From assembly GCF_015645465.1 (NCBI RefSeq), contig NZ_JADOEL010000005.1, forward strand, positions 140,378 to 204,377: DNA of 64,000 nucleotides, given 5' to 3'. This DNA comes from Herminiimonas contaminans (GTDB lineage: Bacteria > Pseudomonadota > Gammaproteobacteria > Burkholderiales > Burkholderiaceae_D). The stretch's first letter is position 1; each line of letters opens with the position of its first letter. Below the pieces are notes generated by a model. The model saw nothing but the letters and a program-made list of their open reading frames with translations. It was not told the origin of the DNA and made no database searches. Below, piece by piece: positions 19,228 through 28,200 of this stretch. A program made the translations under genes and the position numbers.

Positions 19228-19737
19228 ATGCGCGCCTTAACATCCGTTTTTATCTTATCAAGTGCACTGCTGATGGCAGCTTGCTCGTCAACCAAACTGG
19301 ACGACAAAGCACCAGTAGAAGATCGTACTGGCTCAAGCGCAACAGCTGATCCACGCTCGGTTGGTACCGTCAATGCATCCAGCGATCCATTGAACGACCC
19401 ACAAGGTGTACTGGCAAAACGCAGCATCTACTTTGACTTCGACAGCTACATCGTCAAACCGGAATTCCAGCAAGTCGTTGAAAACCACGCTAAATACCTG
19501 AAGAGCAACCAGGGTCGCAAAATCATCATCCAAGGTAACACCGATGATCGCGGCGGCGCAGAGTACAACCTGGCACTCGGCCAAAAACGTGCAGAAGCAG
19601 TACGTAAGTCCTTGTCCCTGTTAGGCGTACCTGAATCGCAAATGGAAGCTGTCTCCCTGGGCAAAGAAAAACCAAAAGCACTGGGTAGCGACGAAGCAGC
19701 ATGGGCAGAAAACCGCCGTGCCGATATCGTTTATTAA
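19228..19737 (+). CDS. pal: Pal, peptidoglycan-associated lipoprotein
   Basis: A 169-residue lipoprotein with lipobox LMAAC (lipidated Cys19) and a C-terminal OmpA-like domain (from about residue 65) with the peptidoglycan-binding core NTDDRGGAEYNLALGQKRA. It anchors the outer membrane to peptidoglycan and partners with TolB. Confidence 0.96.
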   Translation: MRALTSVFILSSALLMAACSSTKLDDKAPVEDRTGSSATADPRSVGTVNASSDPLNDPQGVLAKRSIYFDFDSYIVKPEFQQVVENHAKYLKSNQGRKIIIQGNTDDRGGAEYNLALGQKRAEAVRKSLSLLGVPESQMEAVSLGKEKPKALGSDEAAWAENRRADIVY

Positions 19738-19750
19738 TCTTTGCTAGCCA

Positions 19751-20482
19751 ATGATTAAAAAGACTCTTATTGCGGCCTTGATGGCCGCATTTTCTTGTGC
19801 GTCGCTGTCAGCGCATGCTGCGCTGTTCGGCGACGATGAGGCTCGCAAAGCGATCATTGATCTGCGCAGCAAAGTCGACGGTATCCAGCAAAGCAAAGCG
19901 GAAACATCCGCAGTGCTTACGCTCTCCAACCAGAACGACGCATTGAAGCAGGAAATTTCCCGCCTCAATGGCCAGATCGAAGTCTTGTCGAATGAAGTGC
20001 AGAACCTGCAGCAAAGACAAAAAGACTTCTACGTCGATCTCGACAATCGCCTGCGCAAGCTGGAACCGCAAGTCGTTGCAGTGGACGGCAAGGATGCAAT
20101 GGTCGGGCAATCAGAACAGAACGCTTACGACAACGCCCTCGCCTTGTTCAAGGCTGGCGACTACAAAAAGTCAGGCAGTTCGTTTGCAGACTTCATCCAG
20201 CGCTATCCTGAATCTGCATACGCACCTTCGGCCCAGTACTGGATAGGCAATGCCTACTATGCGCAACGTGACTACAAAAATGCGATCGCTGCGCAGCAGG
20301 CACTGTTGAAAAAATATCCGGACAATCCAAAAGCTGCTGACGCATTGCTCAACATCGCCAGTTCGCAAGTGGAATTGAAAGACCGTTCGGCAGCCAAGAA
20401 AACCTTGGAATCCCTGGTCGCAAAATTTCCGAATGCTCCGGCCGCGCAAACCGCAAAAGAACGCCTGGCAAACTTTAAATAA
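19751..20482 (+). CDS. cpoB: CpoB/YbgF, Tol-Pal coordinator
   Basis: A 243-residue periplasmic protein: signal peptide ending SAHA (about residue 23), a coiled-coil trimerisation region (NQNDALKQEISRLNGQIE), then tetratricopeptide-like repeats (YDNALALFKAGDYKKSGSSF, YPESAYAPSAQYWIGNAYY). CpoB links the Tol machinery to PBP1B-driven septal synthesis in E. coli. It is the last gene of the cluster. Confidence 0.93.
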   Translation: MIKKTLIAALMAAFSCASLSAHAALFGDDEARKAIIDLRSKVDGIQQSKAETSAVLTLSNQNDALKQEISRLNGQIEVLSNEVQNLQQRQKDFYVDLDNRLRKLEPQVVAVDGKDAMVGQSEQNAYDNALALFKAGDYKKSGSSFADFIQRYPESAYAPSAQYWIGNAYYAQRDYKNAIAAQQALLKKYPDNPKAADALLNIASSQVELKDRSAAKKTLESLVAKFPNAPAAQTAKERLANFK

Positions 20483-20551
20483 TCAGCACTCATATATACA
20501 GGGGACGATCTGCTTATAGTCGCCAGTAAATATGTTTTAACGATTGCCCCC

Positions 20552-20578
20552 TCGCCCGCTAGTCGGGCGATTTTTTTT
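20552..20578 (+). terminator. terminator of the tol-pal operon
   Basis: TCGCCCG and CGGGCGA form a 7-bp stem with a 5-nt loop and eight T residues after it. Confidence 0.9.
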
Positions 20579-20719
20579 GCCCGTAGCAGGTGCCACCCCG
20601 CTAATGCAAGACCGGCATCATGCGGCTACAGACAGAGGGGAATACAGAGGGAAAGTGCAGGTTATGCCAGTGTCAAATCACGGGATAGAAAAAACCTTAG
20701 AGAAAAAGCAGAGATGTGA

Positions 20720-20748
20720 TTGACAGGGGTAATAAACGTTCCTATAAT
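20720..20748 (+). promoter_or_regulatory. consensus sigma70 promoter of tRNA-Lys
   Basis: TTGACA and TATAAT with exactly 17 bp between, 11 bp before the tRNA 5' end. Both hexamers are perfect consensus. Confidence 0.9.
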
Positions 20749-20759
20749 AGCTGTCTTTC

Positions 20760-20835
20760 GGGTCGTTAGCTCAGCTGGTAGAGCAGCGGACTTTTAATCC
20801 GTTGGTCGCAGGTTCGAATCCCGCACGGCCTACCA
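20760..20835 (+). tRNA. tRNA-Lys (anticodon TTT), prophage attachment target
   Basis: A 76-nt cloverleaf with CCA encoded. The anticodon loop is CTTTTAA, giving TTT for lysine, and it resembles E. coli tRNA-Lys through the D arm. Three positions in the 3' half pair poorly: an A-C mismatch in the T stem (GCAGG against CCCGC), a G-T first pair and a T-G fourth pair in the acceptor stem. All lie inside the att repeat. The prophage copy of the 3' end completes the gene, and a hairpin inside the prophage (20863-20888) terminates it. Confidence 0.93.
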
Positions 20836-20840
20836 CGAAT
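20787..20840 (+). repeat. attL, 54-bp direct repeat in tRNA-Lys 3' part
   Basis: Identical to 63292-63345. It spans the anticodon arm to 5 bp beyond CCA. The next bases (ACAGTAG here, TACAGTAG at attR) are still alike apart from one indel. Confidence 0.93.
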
Positions 20841-20862
20841 ACAGTAGTAGAAGATCAAAAAA

Positions 20863-20888
20863 GGCTCTCAGAAATGGGAGCCTTTTTT
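20863..20888 (+). terminator. phage-borne terminator for the tRNA-Lys
   Basis: GGCTCTCA and TGGGAGCC form an 8-bp stem (one G-T pair) around a GAAA tetraloop, then six T. It replaces the host hairpin, now stranded at 63363-63389. Confidence 0.88.
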
Positions 20889-20893
20889 CATTG

Positions 20894-20913
20894 GTGTGTG
20901 CATTTTTCTGCCA
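20894..20913 (+). repeat. 20-bp direct repeat, candidate integrase arm site (left)
   Basis: Exact copy of 63168-63187, same orientation. In the circular phage the two copies would flank the att core 53 and 104 bp away from it, as arm-type sites of tyrosine integrases do. Confidence 0.7.
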
Positions 20914-20922
20914 CGCAAAAAT

Positions 20923-21147
20923 TCACAGCTTCGGTTTTTTCAAAAACGAACTTGAGCATATCGATTCCATATCGCCGCCAAGAAGTCGCTCCACTTTTGT
21001 ATCCCACAAAATTTCATACTCGCCTTCGGCGTACAGCTCCTTTGCGTTTTGCTCGGTCATGCGCCATCGCGTCGTGTACCACTTCTTACTTATTGGATCG
21101 ATTGTCCGGACGAAATAGTGGCATTCAATATAAGTCCAATCTTTCAT
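20923..21147 (-). CDS. small hypothetical phage protein beside LexA box
   Basis: A 74-residue protein starting MKDWTYIECHYFVRT; GGAG precedes the ATG at 21147 by 7 bp. It is rich in Trp, Tyr and charged residues, with no membrane segment or known domain. A LexA box lies 13 bp upstream, shared with the divergent SRAP gene, so it is probably SOS-induced. Function unknown. Its stop lies close to the arm site. Confidence 0.65.
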   Translation of the reverse strand: MKDWTYIECHYFVRTIDPISKKWYTTRWRMTEQNAKELYAEGEYEILWDTKVERLLGGDMESICSSSFLKKPKL

Positions 21148-21160
21148 GATGCACTCCAAT

Positions 21161-21180
21161 TACTGTACAAAAATACAGTA
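21161..21180. promoter_or_regulatory. LexA box (SOS operator)
   Basis: TACTGTACAAAAATACAGTA contains CTGT-N8-ACAG, the full consensus of the proteobacterial LexA operator, in the gap between two divergent genes. Confidence 0.85.
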
Positions 21181-21239
21181 TATCAAACCCGGCGAACAGG
21201 CTTCAAAATGGCCGGTCAGCCACAACTACAGAGTGTTCT

Positions 21240-21890
21240 ATGTGCGTCACCTACACGCCTTCCCGCCGCGAGGAATTAGCTGAGATATTCCGGTCGCCGG
21301 CACCAACAGACGCCACCTGGCCGGATCAAACATGGCAGGACTATGACGCGCCAATCATTCGATTTGATGATCGCGGCGAACGGGAAACAATCATCGCTTC
21401 GTATGGCATGGTGCCGCAGAACCAGATACACGGTACCGGCAAGAAATTCAGCACCATGAATGCGCGGGCGGAAACGATTGGCGAAAGACGCAGCTACGCG
21501 AAGCCCTGGCGCGAGGGTCAATTGTGCCTGGTGCCGATGACAGTGTTCTACGAGCCCAATTGGGAAACCGGCAAGCACGTGCGCTGGGGAATAGGCATGG
21601 CCGACGCGTCACCGTTTGCGGTGGCCGGCCTTTGGCGAGAATCAAAATCGCCTGAAGGTGAAACAGTGCATTCCTTTACGCAGCTGACCATCAATGCCGA
21701 TGACCATCCGCTGATGAATCACTTTCACAAGCCAGGCGAGGAAAAGCGGTCGCTCGTGATTGTGCCAGCTACTGATTGGGATGATTGGCTGTCATGCAGA
21801 AATCCGGAAATAGCGCGATCTTTCTTGCGGCCGTATCCAGCGGACGCTATGACGGCGGCACCGGTGCCGGATAAAACCCGTTCTCGATAG
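21240..21890 (+). CDS. SOS-response-associated peptidase-like protein (SRAP, YedK/HMCES family)
   Basis: A 216-residue SRAP domain protein. It starts MCVTY, with Cys2 exposed after Met removal, the residue that attaches covalently to abasic sites in YedK/HMCES. Other conserved elements follow: TMNARAET (Asn), VFYEP (Glu) and HPLMNHFHKPGEEKR (His, with the family's R-M/S pattern). The LexA box 60 bp upstream predicts induction with the SOS response, i.e. when the prophage itself is induced. It is the only plus-strand gene at the left end and overlaps the Rz gene tail-to-tail by 44 bp. Confidence 0.9.
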   Translation: MCVTYTPSRREELAEIFRSPAPTDATWPDQTWQDYDAPIIRFDDRGERETIIASYGMVPQNQIHGTGKKFSTMNARAETIGERRSYAKPWREGQLCLVPMTVFYEPNWETGKHVRWGIGMADASPFAVAGLWRESKSPEGETVHSFTQLTINADDHPLMNHFHKPGEEKRSLVIVPATDWDDWLSCRNPEIARSFLRPYPADAMTAAPVPDKTRSR

Positions 21891-22338
21891 CCCAGTTCTG
21901 CAGGCCGCGACAAATGGCTGTCACTCCGTCTGCTTCTTTGCGACGATCCCGAAGTCTTCGTTCAATGTCTTCTGGAAGTGCAATGGTTCCGGAAGTGGCA
22001 CCATCAGATCGGCTGGCACCTGTGGTTTCGGTTTTTCCGGCAATTTGGTCACAGGTCGAGGCAGGGAGCCGCAACCGGCCAGCAGGCTGATAAGCGCGAA
22101 TATCGCGCAATTCTTTTTGATAGTCATTGGACACCTTCAGGTTAGCCGCTTGCTGGCGGTCGAGTTCGATTGCAATGTCGGCGGCACTGTCTTTCCACGC
22201 CTGCAGGTCAGATTCCTGTTGCTTGACCAAGACGGCATTGGATCCATTCCGGTTGCCAGCGTTATAGACATACCAGTGGGAGCTGACCAACGCCAGTACG
22301 AATACCAGCGCGGCGACGAGTTTGGCGGTCACGCTCAT
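21847..22338 (-). CDS. Rz-like inner-membrane spanin
   Basis: A 163-residue protein with an N-terminal membrane anchor (residues 5-24) followed by a helical periplasmic part (KQQESDLQAWKDSAADIAIELDRQQ), the form of an i-spanin. An o-spanin-like lipoprotein gene lies wholly inside it in another frame (21921-22127). It follows holin and endolysin genes, completing the lysis cassette. Its start overlaps the holin stop by 4 bp. Confidence 0.82.
   Translation of the reverse strand: MSVTAKLVAALVFVLALVSSHWYVYNAGNRNGSNAVLVKQQESDLQAWKDSAADIAIELDRQQAANLKVSNDYQKELRDIRAYQPAGRLRLPASTCDQIAGKTETTGASRSDGATSGTIALPEDIERRLRDRRKEADGVTAICRGLQNWAIENGFYPAPVPPS
21921..22127 (-). CDS. Rz1-like outer-membrane lipoprotein spanin, nested in Rz
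   Basis: A 68-residue lipoprotein: MTIKKN start, hydrophobic core and lipobox LLAGC, then a Pro-rich mature part (PRPVTKLPEKPKPQVPADL). It is fully embedded in a different frame within the Rz-like gene, the lambda Rz/Rz1 arrangement. It would span the periplasm with Rz to fuse the membranes at the last step of lysis. Confidence 0.85.
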   Translation of the reverse strand: MTIKKNCAIFALISLLAGCGSLPRPVTKLPEKPKPQVPADLMVPLPEPLHFQKTLNEDFGIVAKKQTE

Positions 22339-22517
22339 TCCTTCGGCTCCTTCACTTTCTGCACTGTGTTGCCAGCGATGTAGGCTGCAACCGTACCGAT
22401 GATGATGTCGCGGAAGACGACATCAGTAATCTTCCCCTCCCACATCAACCAGGTGCAAACAATGCCGCATCCGAGCGTGAGCAGAAAGCGCCGTCCGCCG
22501 ACTTTGGTCATGATCAT
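22335..22517 (-). CDS. putative holin
   Basis: A 60-residue protein with two hydrophobic segments (GRRFLLTLGCGIVCTWLMW; VVFRDIIIGTVAAYIAG) and a charged C-terminus. CGGAGGATTC precedes the ATG at 22517; a second ATG (22511) follows two codons later, a dual-start look seen in some holins. It overlaps the endolysin stop (ATGA). Identified by size, topology and place; the sequence family is not certain. Confidence 0.7.
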   Translation of the reverse strand: MIMTKVGGRRFLLTLGCGIVCTWLMWEGKITDVVFRDIIIGTVAAYIAGNTVQKVKEPKE

Positions 22518-23029
22518 GAATCCTCCGCTGCGTAATCGAGGTTTCCGGCTACCCGGTTTGTCCAACCCTTCCCGAATGTTGGCCATGTCGACAATGATGT
22601 GTAGTGGCGTAAACGTTGCGCATTGAAACGCATGAGTACATCAGTCACAGACATCGCCTTTACTGCTGCAATCGTCATGGCGCCAATCTTCCCATCGTCT
22701 GCCACCCTTACTGCGCGCTGCAACGCACGTTTGGCATTCCCCATGCCGGCATTCACAGCAAAGTCCCAAAGCTGAAATATGATCGCCCCATCAATTTCGT
22801 CAGCCCCGATCTTCAGCCACCAGTCGCGCTTGTAAATCGCCTTGGCCGTGGCTAGCGTGAGATTTTCAATGTCGATGTCCGGATAGGTGTTTGCAGCAAT
22901 CCCAAACTTGGTACCCTTCAAAACGCCAACGCCCGGCTTGCCGCCAGTCCAGTTGCCCGGGTCTTTTGGGTCTTTGCTGAAACCGGCCTCATGTCCGATC
23001 AGACGGTCGAATGCTTCATCGAAGTTCAT
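22514..23029 (-). CDS. endolysin, glycoside hydrolase family 108
   Basis: A 171-residue muramidase-like enzyme. The N-terminus MNFDEAFDRLIGHEAGF has the catalytic Glu14 in the family's E-x-G-Y/F context, followed by KDPGNWTGG and a C-terminal helical part of the PG-binding-3 type. It has no signal peptide, so release depends on the holin. The start at 23029 is chosen because family members begin here and it gives ATGA overlap with the gene before it. Confidence 0.88.
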   Translation of the reverse strand: MNFDEAFDRLIGHEAGFSKDPKDPGNWTGGKPGVGVLKGTKFGIAANTYPDIDIENLTLATAKAIYKRDWWLKIGADEIDGAIIFQLWDFAVNAGMGNAKRALQRAVRVADDGKIGAMTIAAVKAMSVTDVLMRFNAQRLRHYTSLSTWPTFGKGWTNRVAGNLDYAAEDS

Positions 23030-23361
23030 TTGTGCAAATACTCCTTTGTCGCAAACAACACGGCTCCGCCAAGCGCCAACAAAGTCGCCCACACGCCGCG
23101 TTCGATCAACTTGGCGCGCATGTCGTTCCAGAATTTTTCCCGCGCTTCAGCTTTACGAATCATGGATTCATGAAACCGGCGATGACCATCTGGATCGCCA
23201 TCAGGGAAACCAGCAAGGACACGGTCGACCTTGCCTTCTAAAATTTCCATATGGTTTGCACTCTCTGTATGTCGCTGGTCAAAGCTGCGCTGCAGACCTT
23301 TGACGGCATTCAATACAGGATCTGTCGCACGGCGCTCGCCTATTTTCTCTGTCGGCCTCAT
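23026..23361 (-). CDS. small phage membrane protein with C-terminal anchor
   Basis: A 111-residue protein with a charged helical N-terminal 85 residues and one hydrophobic segment near the end (GVWATLLALGGAVLFAT). The single C-terminal anchor and the place before the endolysin suggest a lysis-control or pinholin/antiholin-like role, but this is inference. Overlaps both neighbours by 4 bp. Confidence 0.7.
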   Translation of the reverse strand: MRPTEKIGERRATDPVLNAVKGLQRSFDQRHTESANHMEILEGKVDRVLAGFPDGDPDGHRRFHESMIRKAEAREKFWNDMRAKLIERGVWATLLALGGAVLFATKEYLHK

Positions 23362-23768
23362 CCTTCAATCCCAGCCGCCAGAGTAAAAAGCTGATCAAGG
23401 TCTTCATCCGTCAATTCCAGCAATGGTGCCATTGCAAGAATGATGGGTGACTGCCGGCGAAATTCCTGCACAGTGTTCCAGGCGATAACGGTCAGCGGGT
23501 CGGTAGCTGGGTCGGCCATGATCGCGTTAACCTGGTCAAGCAAGCCGGCCTTATGCAACTGCGCTATACCTTGAAAGCGGGAGATAACCTGCGGCACTGC
23601 CGGAGGCTCTGGCTCAATCACCTTTTCGCGCACAACACCGTCAACATATTCATGGGTGGACATGGTGCAGTCGTCCGGGCAAGGCACCCAGGACATTGAT
23701 TCATGGACGTCAAACGGGAGAGCTGCAACGTCGACAATTCTCCCTTCAAATATCAGCGCATATTTCAT
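23358..23768 (-). CDS. hypothetical phage protein following the tail fibre gene
   Basis: A 136-residue protein beginning MKYALIFEGRIVDVA, a start common in small tail-fibre-associated proteins of temperate phages. The TAA stop of the fibre gene overlaps its ATG (TAATG). The middle includes a Pro-rich joint (VIEPEPPAVPQV), then a helical acidic C-terminal half. A role in fibre assembly is a guess from position. Confidence 0.65.
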   Translation of the reverse strand: MKYALIFEGRIVDVAALPFDVHESMSWVPCPDDCTMSTHEYVDGVVREKVIEPEPPAVPQVISRFQGIAQLHKAGLLDQVNAIMADPATDPLTVIAWNTVQEFRRQSPIILAMAPLLELTDEDLDQLFTLAAGIEG

Positions 23769-25198
23769 TACGCATACTCCCAAACGATGACAACTCCAGA
23801 GCCGCCAGTTGAACCAAGTTGTCCCGCCGCGTTAGTAGCACTACCACCACCACCAGAACCAGAGTTAGCCGCACCATTTCCACCGCGCATATCCGATCCG
23901 TTTGCAACAGAAAAACCTGCACCACCGAAACGAGATGCACCGCCTTCACCAGACGCGTTGTATCCGTTTGAAACACTCTGATTAGTATTGGAACGTCCTC
24001 CAGGATTACCAACACAATTCAAATCCGCTCCAGTTGACACCCCTCCTGCACCGCCTACAAGAGAGCCAACAGACGCGCTGCCAGCCCCACCACCGCCTCC
24101 GGAACATGTCACATGAGAACCAAATGAAGACGCCCCACCATTCCCACCCGTGCCACCAACGGCCCCAGCCGTCCCGCCATTGCCAATAGTTACGGTCTCA
24201 CTTGCAGCAAGAGCCGATGCAAGAATTTTTTTCATCCCATAACCACCAGCCCCACCACCGGCTGAAGCAGACGAAGTAGCAGCAGAACCCCCTCCACCAC
24301 CACCACCACCTTGAACCTCCACCACTACAAAAGCTGGATTGTTTGTTGCTTTCGTGTACGTGCCAGTTGCTGTTATTACTTGAAAGCCAATCAACCGACC
24401 GATTCGTCCATCAACATAAGATTTGTTTGTTGCTTGATTTGCAGTTGTTGGAGTTGGGACGATCGGCGAATCGGTAAATGTCTTGATGCCAGCGATGGAT
24501 TCACCGCCAGTGCGGTGCACTAGATTCGTAGGATTGATTGATGCCGCACTCGCCTCCGCCTCACTAGCTGAAGCCTCTGCATCAAGTCGGGCATTTTCGA
24601 CCTCATTCACCACCTCGATAACCGCATTCAATGAAACATTCGCCGAGAAAGCGCTATTCGCAGCATCTTGCGCACTTGCCGCAGCCGCACTAGCAAGACT
24701 ATCCGGATCTACATCGCTATTGATGAGCTTCGTACCATCAGCCGACCACTTTAAGCCGCGACCGGGTACCGGGCGCGGCAATTCCGCTGACACATCGCTA
24801 ACGCTGACGGGCAGCTTAAACGAGCGGTCAATTTGTTCCTGCTGTTGTTGGCCGACCATAGCCAGGCGGTCGAACACGTCTTCATGAATCTCCGCAAAAT
24901 AGCTGCCTTGATTACGCAAATCAGTAAGCTGCGTTGTAGATAGAAGGCGTATGCCAGTAATCCGCGTGTTGAGCGGCGCAGGATTCGTCAGAACGATGTT
25001 GCCGCCGTTGTAACCGCCGGCACCGGTGACCTCATAATCGGTGTGCAAAATCAATGGAGCGGAATCGATACCGGTAAGCAAGTCGGTTTGAATGACAACA
25101 AAGTCAGATTCGCGGTAAATGCGGAATCCATAGGGGATTTCCCGAGTTACCCCGTCCCCTAGCGCAAACACCTTGTTATTCGTTGACTGTACGGTCAT
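23768..25198 (-). CDS. tail fibre protein with T7-like N-terminus
   Basis: The 476-residue protein begins with a segment like the T7 fibre N-terminal adaptor (FALGDGVTREIPYGFRIYRESDFVVIQTD), residues 1-130, then an Ala-rich coiled region (SAAAASAQDAANSAFSANVSLNAV) and a C-terminal half very rich in glycine (GGGGGGGSAATSSASAGGGAGG, repeated GG-x-GG blocks), ending GGSGVVIVWEYA. Gly-rich fibre tips of this sort bind receptors in other phages. Residues in the Gly-rich half do not show the NNC codon bias of a retroelement target. Confidence 0.85.
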   Translation of the reverse strand: MTVQSTNNKVFALGDGVTREIPYGFRIYRESDFVVIQTDLLTGIDSAPLILHTDYEVTGAGGYNGGNIVLTNPAPLNTRITGIRLLSTTQLTDLRNQGSYFAEIHEDVFDRLAMVGQQQQEQIDRSFKLPVSVSDVSAELPRPVPGRGLKWSADGTKLINSDVDPDSLASAAAASAQDAANSAFSANVSLNAVIEVVNEVENARLDAEASASEAEASAASINPTNLVHRTGGESIAGIKTFTDSPIVPTPTTANQATNKSYVDGRIGRLIGFQVITATGTYTKATNNPAFVVVEVQGGGGGGGGSAATSSASAGGGAGGYGMKKILASALAASETVTIGNGGTAGAVGGTGGNGGASSFGSHVTCSGGGGGAGSASVGSLVGGAGGVSTGADLNCVGNPGGRSNTNQSVSNGYNASGEGGASRFGGAGFSVANGSDMRGGNGAANSGSGGGGSATNAAGQLGSTGGSGVVIVWEYA

Positions 25199-25267
25199 TG
25201 CTTCACCCCATTCATTTGTGCGCGATTTTTTGCGAAAAGAACGGGAGAAATCAATTGCATATTGAAA

Positions 25268-28200
25268 TTATTCACGCGGCGCACCGAATGCCAACGCGGC
25301 AGGGTTCTGTGTTTTACCCTCTTTCATTGCAATAAAACCATCCACCAGGTTTTGCAACATCCCAGCAGGATAGTGAAACAGTATCCCGGCCGTGTTGTTC
25401 GCCGCTTTGATAAAGGCTGCGTCCGCCTCACCCTGTCCGACCTGCTTGACCAACTTTGATGCCTCGGCGAAGAACCGCGCGCCGGCGGGTCCGCTATACC
25501 CAAACATGCCCTGAATGGCGCCAGACAACTCCCGCACACCGATTAAGGTACCGGTCATGTAGCTCAATTGTTCCTTGGCCAGCCATGCATACCATTCGTC
25601 ATCGTCATCATCGCCCTTTCCCATTGCTTCCTTCAGGGCGCCGGAAAGGACAGTCGGAATCGTGTACAGCAGCATCATGTCGACGGCAAAACGTCCAACA
25701 TCGTCAACTTTGCGGAAGTCGGTACGCTTGGCCGATTCGACAGTAAGGTTCCATGTCGAACTGAAGTATGAATAGAAGGTAGTCCACATTTTTTTCAATG
25801 GCCCACCACGCTGCACACTGGCCAAATCCTTGACCTGGCCGCCGCCTTGCGCGTCAATTACCGCCTGATCTGCAAGTGCGATCGCTCGCGGCTCATCGTT
25901 GTTTGTTTCGCTCATGTAGCGCTCATAAGCCCCCAGCCATGTGGGAATATCGACAACTGCTTGCATCTTTACGATCATGTAAAAATAGGTGGATTCGATG
26001 TCAGACTTCAGTCCGCCGGCACTTATCTGGTTGCGAATTTCAGCAATTTCACGGTTCTGAGTCTTGGTGCGCAGACGCATCATGTCAGAGCGCTCATAGA
26101 CAAACTTCGTGGCGTTTTCCATATGCAGCGCGTCGCCGATGTAGCGCGAGATACCGCGCCCCATCCACTTGGCACCGATCTTGACGGTTGACTGTGTAAA
26201 GCCCAAAGGCTGCATCAGTGCCGTCGATACCTTCCAGCCCATTGCCGCCACGGTCACGCCGCTACGCAACCACGACATACTCCGCTCTACCGAGTCGCGC
26301 GCTCCGACCTCGCCGGCAGCAACATCGACTATCGCGTCGGAAATCGCCTTGTAAGTCTCGATACCGTAATAGTCGAGAATCGCACCATTCAATTTTGATG
26401 AGCCGAGAATCTTGTTAAGGTCGATCAGCACTTCGCGATGTGTGAGCGTTTGCAATACCGTGTCGATGTGCTGCAGGCCGACGCCCAAATCCAGCTTTAT
26501 CTTGCGATTAATGATTTTCCCGGCACGTCCTTCAGTGAAGCCCGTATCGACGCCAGGACGCGCCACAGCGCCGCGCATTATGCGGTCGGCTTCTTCCTTC
26601 GCCCTATCGGTGTAGGAGCGCACAGAGTGGCGCTCATCGTATTTAATGGGGTAATAGCCGCCCTCGATGCGGCGGCCACTTGGCAACACAAAGCCGGACG
26701 CCTGAACCTTCTCCGGAGCGACCCCGTTGACGCGCTTGTCCTGAGCTGATATTTCCGGCCAATAGGAATCTATCAATTTCCACATGCCTTCTACGAACTG
26801 CCATTCGTGCGGCTGCAATTTATCCAGTGCGGCAAGCACTTGCTGGTCAGTCCAGTTGTAGCCGTCACGGATACGCTGGCGATTGCCATCGTTCCCATAG
26901 TTCAATGCCAGGGAAAGGATGTCAGACTTAGACATGCTCATGCCCAGCGACGGGTAATAATCTTTTGAGAGCAGCCCCAATCCCTTGATCTTGTTCCCGA
27001 TACCAGGCTTGCGGAGCAGGTCATACAGTGCCGACAACTTCTGCGTCGCTTCTTCAGTCAAAACCGCTTTACGGTTCCCTGCCTCATTGATTGGCGCCAT
27101 GAAGGTGCGCCACATGAAACCCTCGGTCTTGAAGCCGTCCATTTCGCCGAACAATGAAGACAGCTTGCGGTGAGCAACAAAGTAGCCGTCGCGCATCTCG
27201 CGGGCGGAATCCAGCCATGTGCGTGTGCCAATTGGCGCGCGCTTCTCACCCTTCGCGTTATCGACGATTGATTCGACTCCCTCGGCCACGACATCCGCCA
27301 GCTCGCGCTTGGCTTTGTCTGTAAGCAGTTTTGTCTTCAGATTGACCAGGTGTTCGATATTGGCGATGGCATCACGAACGGCAAGCAATTGGTCGAACGC
27401 CAGCGTTTTGTAGTTTCGGCGCTCAGCGTCCAGCAGGACGGAATCAGGAATCTGTACCGACTCGCCATTTTCAAGTTTCTCAGAAATGAAATTCAGCAGC
27501 TTTTCACGGCGGACAATATCAGTCTTCGACACATCGGCGAATTCGTACTGATCCAGCAGGTCATCGATTTGTTCCAGATAGGTCGCCCCAGCTTTACCGA
27601 ACTTGGTGCGCGCTTTGCCCTTCAGGAATTTGCGGGCATAGGAATATATTTCGTCTGTGGCCTCCCGTGCTGCAGTTGCCTCCCTGTACAGATAGTGATT
27701 CAGCAGCTCACGCTGCTTCTGAATCGCAGCTTCCATAGCATCACCAGCGGCCATCGCTTTGAATGCTGCCTTGCCGGCCTTGCGCTCTGCCAAAAGGTAA
27801 GCATGAGGATTGATGTCGCGGACAGCGGTCTGACCTATCAGGCCGCGCGCAGCATTACGGAATGCCGAGACTGGCGGTGTTTCGGTTGCAGCCCGGGCAG
27901 CGCGCTTGGCTTCGCGCGCCTCATCCTTGATCTGCTTAATTTCAGCTTTCAGCTCGCTAATACGTTCATTCGAGATGCCGCGTTCCATTTCGACAACAAG
28001 GTTCTTCTCGGCCTCCATCCAGCGGCGTTCATACGCACGTTCGCGCGCTTCGAAGTCTGAATTAGACTTTGCCTTGTTGCGCTCAACTTTTACGAATGGC
28101 TCGACCTCGATCTGTTTTTTCCGTAGCGCCTGCAATTCCAACCGCAGGATATTTGCTTGCTCATCGTTGTGCAGCGATTCGATGGCCTCGTCCGCAAGCG

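Noticed and set aside
23800..24320. Repeated GGT/ACC-type triplets that look like a minisatellite
   Set aside because: They are the Gly-rich C-terminal half of the tail fibre; units are irregular and in frame.
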